The notes under the pieces were generated by a model. The model saw nothing but the letters and a program-made list of their open reading frames with translations, ran no database searches and was not told the origin of the DNA. Made by a program: the position numbers and the translations under genes. Shown piece by piece: positions 61,203-64,000 of a stretch of 64,000 nucleotides of DNA. Each line of letters begins with the position of its first letter. Positions within the stretch are counted from its first letter, which is position 1. The DNA comes from Allochromatium humboldtianum (GTDB lineage Bacteria; Pseudomonadota; Gammaproteobacteria; Chromatiales; Chromatiaceae), in the NCBI RefSeq assembly GCF_013385175.1, contig NZ_JABZEO010000008.1, positions 1 through 64,000 on the forward strand, in the 5' to 3' direction.

Positions 61203-61937
61203 TCAGTGGACGTCCTTCCAGAACTCCTTCTTCAGGAGATAGGCGAGGATGAACAGGAAGCCCAGGAACAGGAGCACATAGCGACCGAGACGCTCACGTT
61301 CGAGCTGGAAGGGCTCGCCCGCGTAGGTCAGGAAGTTGGTGATGTCCCGGACCATGGTGTCGTATTCCTTCGGCGACAGTCCGCCTTCCTCGACCAGCTT
61401 CAGGCCCTTGATGGTCGGCTCGCCGCCCGGCTCGTGCGGCGGCTGCATGACGGCCTCCTGGCGTCCCTGGAGATCGCCCAGGACGTGCGGCATACCGACC
61501 AGCGGGAAGAGCACGTTGTTGACGCCATAGGGGCGCGTGTCGTCCAGATAGAAGCTCTTGAGATAGGTATAGACCCAATCCGACGAGCGCCAGCGCGTCA
61601 CCAGCGTCAGATCCGGCGGAACCACGCCGAACCACTTGAGCGCATCATCGTCGGTCATGGACTTGGTGATGAGATCGCCCGGTTTGGCGTCGCCGAAGAG
61701 CAGGTTCTGACGCAGTGCGATCTCGTCGATGCCCAGATCCTTGGCGAGACGGTTGTAGCGCATGTACTGCAGCGAGTGACAACCCGTGCAGTAGTTCATG
61801 AAGTACTTGGCGCCGCGCTGCAACGAAGCCTGATCGCGCAGGTCGATGTCGGCGTGCTGCAGGGCCGGACCGCCGCCGGAGGCCAGCAGGGCCGTCGGCG
61901 CCAGCAACAACAGGGTGGCAAGGATCAGCTTTCTCAT
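61203..61937 (-). CDS. petC: Cytochrome c1 of the bc1 complex
   Basis: 244 residues with a signal peptide (MRKLILATLLLLAPTALLA), the heme site CTGCH near residue 51, a Met ligand region (LVGMPHVL) and a C-terminal anchor helix (YVLLFLGFLFILAYLL). It passes electrons from the Rieske protein to soluble cytochrome c in the periplasm. Its start overlaps the petB stop (ATGA). Confidence 0.95.
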   Translation of the reverse strand: MRKLILATLLLLAPTALLASGGGPALQHADIDLRDQASLQRGAKYFMNYCTGCHSLQYMRYNRLAKDLGIDEIALRQNLLFGDAKPGDLITKSMTDDDALKWFGVVPPDLTLVTRWRSSDWVYTYLKSFYLDDTRPYGVNNVLFPLVGMPHVLGDLQGRQEAVMQPPHEPGGEPTIKGLKLVEEGGLSPKEYDTMVRDITNFLTYAGEPFQLERERLGRYVLLFLGFLFILAYLLKKEFWKDVH

Positions 61938-63178
61938 GATGTCACCCTCTCAGGAACGGGCTTGGTCTTGTCCAGCGAGCTGTAGATCGGCATCAGCAGG
62001 AAGTAGGCGAAATACAGCACGGTGAAGATCTGCGACAGCAGGGTGTAGAAATCGGACGCCGGCTGGATGCCCAACCAGGCCAAGGCCACGAAGGAGACGA
62101 CGAAGATGCCGGTCGCCCACTTGAAGATCGGACCCTTGTAGCGCATCGACTTCACCGGGCTACGGTCGAGCCAGGGCAGCACGAACAGGATCAGGATGGC
62201 CGCGAACATCACCACCACACCGGGGAACTGCGAGCCATACATGGGCGGCACGGCGCGCAGCATGGCGTAGAAGGGCGTGAAGTACCAGACCGGCGCGATG
62301 TGCGCTGGGGTCTGCATGGGGTTGGCCGGCTGGAAGTTCGGCGCCTCCAGGAACAGTCCGCCCATGGTCGGATTGAAGAACATGACGTAGCTGAAGATCG
62401 CCAGGAAGACGACCACGCCCATCAGATCCTTGACGGTGTAATAGGGATGGAAGGGAATGCCGTCGGCCGGGGCCTTGTCGCTCCAGCGGTTGCCCTTGGG
62501 GCCTTCCTTGATCTCGATGCCGTCGGGGTTGTTGGAACCGACGTGATGCAGGGCGACGATGTGCAGGAACACCAGCCCGGCGAGCAGGAAGGGCAGCAGG
62601 AAGTGGAAGGCGAAGAAGCGGTTGAGGGTCGCGTCCGAGATGACGAAGTCGCCGCGCACCCAGACCGAGAGATCCTCGCCGACGACCGGGACCGCCGCGA
62701 AGAGGTTGACAATGACCTGCGCGCCCCAATAGGACATCTGCCCCCAGGGCAGCAGATAGCCGAAGAAGGCGGTGGCCATCATCACCAGATAGATGACGAC
62801 GCCGATCATCCACAGCAGCTCGCGCGGCTTGCGGTACGAACCCCAGAGCAGCCCACGGAACATGTGCAGATAGATGACGATGAAGAACATCGAGGCGCCG
62901 GTCGAATGCATGTAGCGGATCAACCAGCCCCAGTCGACATCGCGCATGATGTACTCGACCGAGGCGAAGGCCAGGGTGGCGTCCGGCTTGTAGCTCATGG
63001 CCAGCCACACGCCCGTGACGATCTGGATGACCAGGGTCAGGATGGCCAGCGAGCCGAAGAACGACCAGAAGTTCAGGTTCTTCGGGGCATAGTATTCGGA
63101 GAGATGGTTACGCCAAGTCTCCGACAGCGGGAATCGCTTGTCGATCCAACTGAGGTTTTCGGTCTTTTCAGCACTCAT
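61934..63178 (-). CDS. petB: Cytochrome b of the bc1 complex
   Basis: 414 residues, full length, with about eight membrane helices. The heme-ligating histidines lie in MHSTGASMFFIVIYLH and FLHIVALHH. The quinol-site motif appears as PVWYF in place of the usual PEWYF. It oxidises quinol in the membrane for photosynthetic or respiratory electron flow. ATGA overlaps with petA upstream and petC downstream indicate tight coupling. Confidence 0.95.
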   Translation of the reverse strand: MSAEKTENLSWIDKRFPLSETWRNHLSEYYAPKNLNFWSFFGSLAILTLVIQIVTGVWLAMSYKPDATLAFASVEYIMRDVDWGWLIRYMHSTGASMFFIVIYLHMFRGLLWGSYRKPRELLWMIGVVIYLVMMATAFFGYLLPWGQMSYWGAQVIVNLFAAVPVVGEDLSVWVRGDFVISDATLNRFFAFHFLLPFLLAGLVFLHIVALHHVGSNNPDGIEIKEGPKGNRWSDKAPADGIPFHPYYTVKDLMGVVVFLAIFSYVMFFNPTMGGLFLEAPNFQPANPMQTPAHIAPVWYFTPFYAMLRAVPPMYGSQFPGVVVMFAAILILFVLPWLDRSPVKSMRYKGPIFKWATGIFVVSFVALAWLGIQPASDFYTLLSQIFTVLYFAYFLLMPIYSSLDKTKPVPERVTS

Positions 63179-63771
63179 CAGGCGCTCCCTCGATCCTCAC
63201 CAATGAGGATGGTGGTGTCGTTGAGATAAACGTGCTTCGGGATCACCAGATTGGTGGGCGCCGGGACGTTCTTGAACACGCGCGCCGCCAGGTCGAACCG
63301 CGAGCCGTGACAGGGACAGTGGAAGCCGCCCTTCCAGTCGGCGCCCAGGTCATCGGGTCCGAACTCGGGGCGATAGGTCGGCGAGCAACCCAGGTGGGTG
63401 CAGATACCGATCGCGACCAGATACTCGGGCTTGATCGAGCGGGTCGGGTTCTTGCAGTAGTCCGGTTGCTGGGGCACTTCGGATGTGGGATCCACCAGCT
63501 TGGGATCGTTGGTGGGCAGGGCCGCCAGCATCTCGGGGCTGCGATGCACCACCCACACCGGCTTGCCGCGCCACTTGACGCGCAGGAGCGCACCCGGCTC
63601 CAGCTTGCTGATGTCCGCCTCGACCGGCGCACCGGCCGCCCGAGCACGGGCACTCGGATTCATGGATGCGACGAACGGGACGAGCGCGTAGCCGGCACCC
63701 ACGGCACCGACCACGCCGGTCGCGGCAACGAGCACTCGTCGCCTCATTTTGTTCACGCCTTGCGCGCTCAT
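63178..63771 (-). CDS. petA: Rieske iron-sulfur protein of the bc1 complex
   Basis: 197 residues with a twin-arginine-type N-terminus (MRRRVLVAATGVVGAVGAG) and the 2Fe-2S ligand boxes CTHLGC and CPCHGS. The ATG at 63771 is preceded by GGGGGA; an open frame extends further upstream but is not protein-like. First gene of petABC. Confidence 0.94.
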   Translation of the reverse strand: MSAQGVNKMRRRVLVAATGVVGAVGAGYALVPFVASMNPSARARAAGAPVEADISKLEPGALLRVKWRGKPVWVVHRSPEMLAALPTNDPKLVDPTSEVPQQPDYCKNPTRSIKPEYLVAIGICTHLGCSPTYRPEFGPDDLGADWKGGFHCPCHGSRFDLAARVFKNVPAPTNLVIPKHVYLNDTTILIGEDRGSA

Positions 63772-63900
63772 AGGCCAATATCCCCCGGCTGATGCGAGCA
63801 CCGCCCACGGCCAACCCCAGGCGGGTACCTCACGCAGCTTGGATGAAACTTCAGGTGGAAAATTTTGAGAATAGGACGATCGATGCAAAATCGACCGCGC

Positions 63901-63930
63901 ATTCTCCGTGATTTCAGCGGGATTGGTCAA
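63901..63930 (-). promoter_or_regulatory. Possible promoter of petABC
   Basis: On the minus strand TTGACC, an 18-base spacer and GAGAAT resemble a sigma70 promoter (5/6 and 4/6 matches), leaving a leader of about 130 bases to petA. No other gene is visible between 63772 and 64000. Confidence 0.3.
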
Positions 63931-64000
63931 GGACGGAGCGAATACGACCATCCTCGCCGGCGCTGTGCCGGACGTCCGTCACGCTGGATTGTCGATCTCG

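Overview
GC-rich gammaproteobacterial DNA, most likely from a purple sulfur bacterium (Chromatiales). The right half has a Rieske/cytochrome b/c1 operon followed by sspA-sspB, a TsdA-like thiosulfate dehydrogenase and an AcnD-PrpF pair; the assignment to Chromatiales is inference from that content. The left two thirds are a trans-acyltransferase polyketide cluster.

Layout. (1) 1-664: the 3' part of an iscB gene (RNA-guided nuclease of IS200/IS605-type elements) and the element's right-end hairpin. The element abuts a polyketide synthase in the middle of a ketoreductase domain, so the synthase looks cut by the insertion. (2) 671-32432, plus strand: a 9,163-residue remainder of the synthase (KR-ACP, six KS modules, then a terminal BAHD-type acyltransferase domain), a free-standing malonyl acyltransferase, a proofreading acyl hydrolase, and an unusual SDR-epimerase/FAD-oxidase fusion. 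(3) 32446-34142: a GT32-type glycosyltransferase (minus) and an Sfp-type phosphopantetheinyl transferase (plus). (4) 34129-42487, minus strand: an eight-gene, mostly overlapping operon: trans-enoylreductase, donor ACP, decarboxylating KS, HMG-CoA-synthase-like HCS, ECH1, ECH2 (a full beta-branching set), then a GT25 glycosyltransferase and a NodU-type carbamoyltransferase. (5) 42520-46244, minus: a small membrane protein, an SPFH protein, a peptide-export-type ABC transporter and a DUF697-like protein. (6) 46435-64000: ordinary chromosome: tsdA with a small coupled gene, CHAP amidase, SOUL protein, YjfB-like protein, MsrA-thioredoxin-MsrB fusion, DedA-like protein, prpF, acnD, several membrane or unknown proteins, TraB-like protein, lipoprotein, DUF3301-like protein, sspBA and petCBA.

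How the cluster should work (inference). The PPTase arms the ACPs, the single AT loads malonyl units in trans, the AH clears stalled chains, and the PfaD-like ER acts in trans. Visible modules predict, in order, an upstream chain with a KR step, C=C, OH, C=C, OH, C=C, C=C. The chain would leave as an ester or amide made by the terminal BAHD domain rather than by a thioesterase. The HCS set would add a beta-methyl branch, but none of the seven visible ACPs carries the tryptophan flag expected of a branching ACP, so the acceptor is probably upstream of the IS. Two glycosyltransferases and a carbamoyltransferase suggest a glycosylated, carbamoylated product exported by the ABC transporter.
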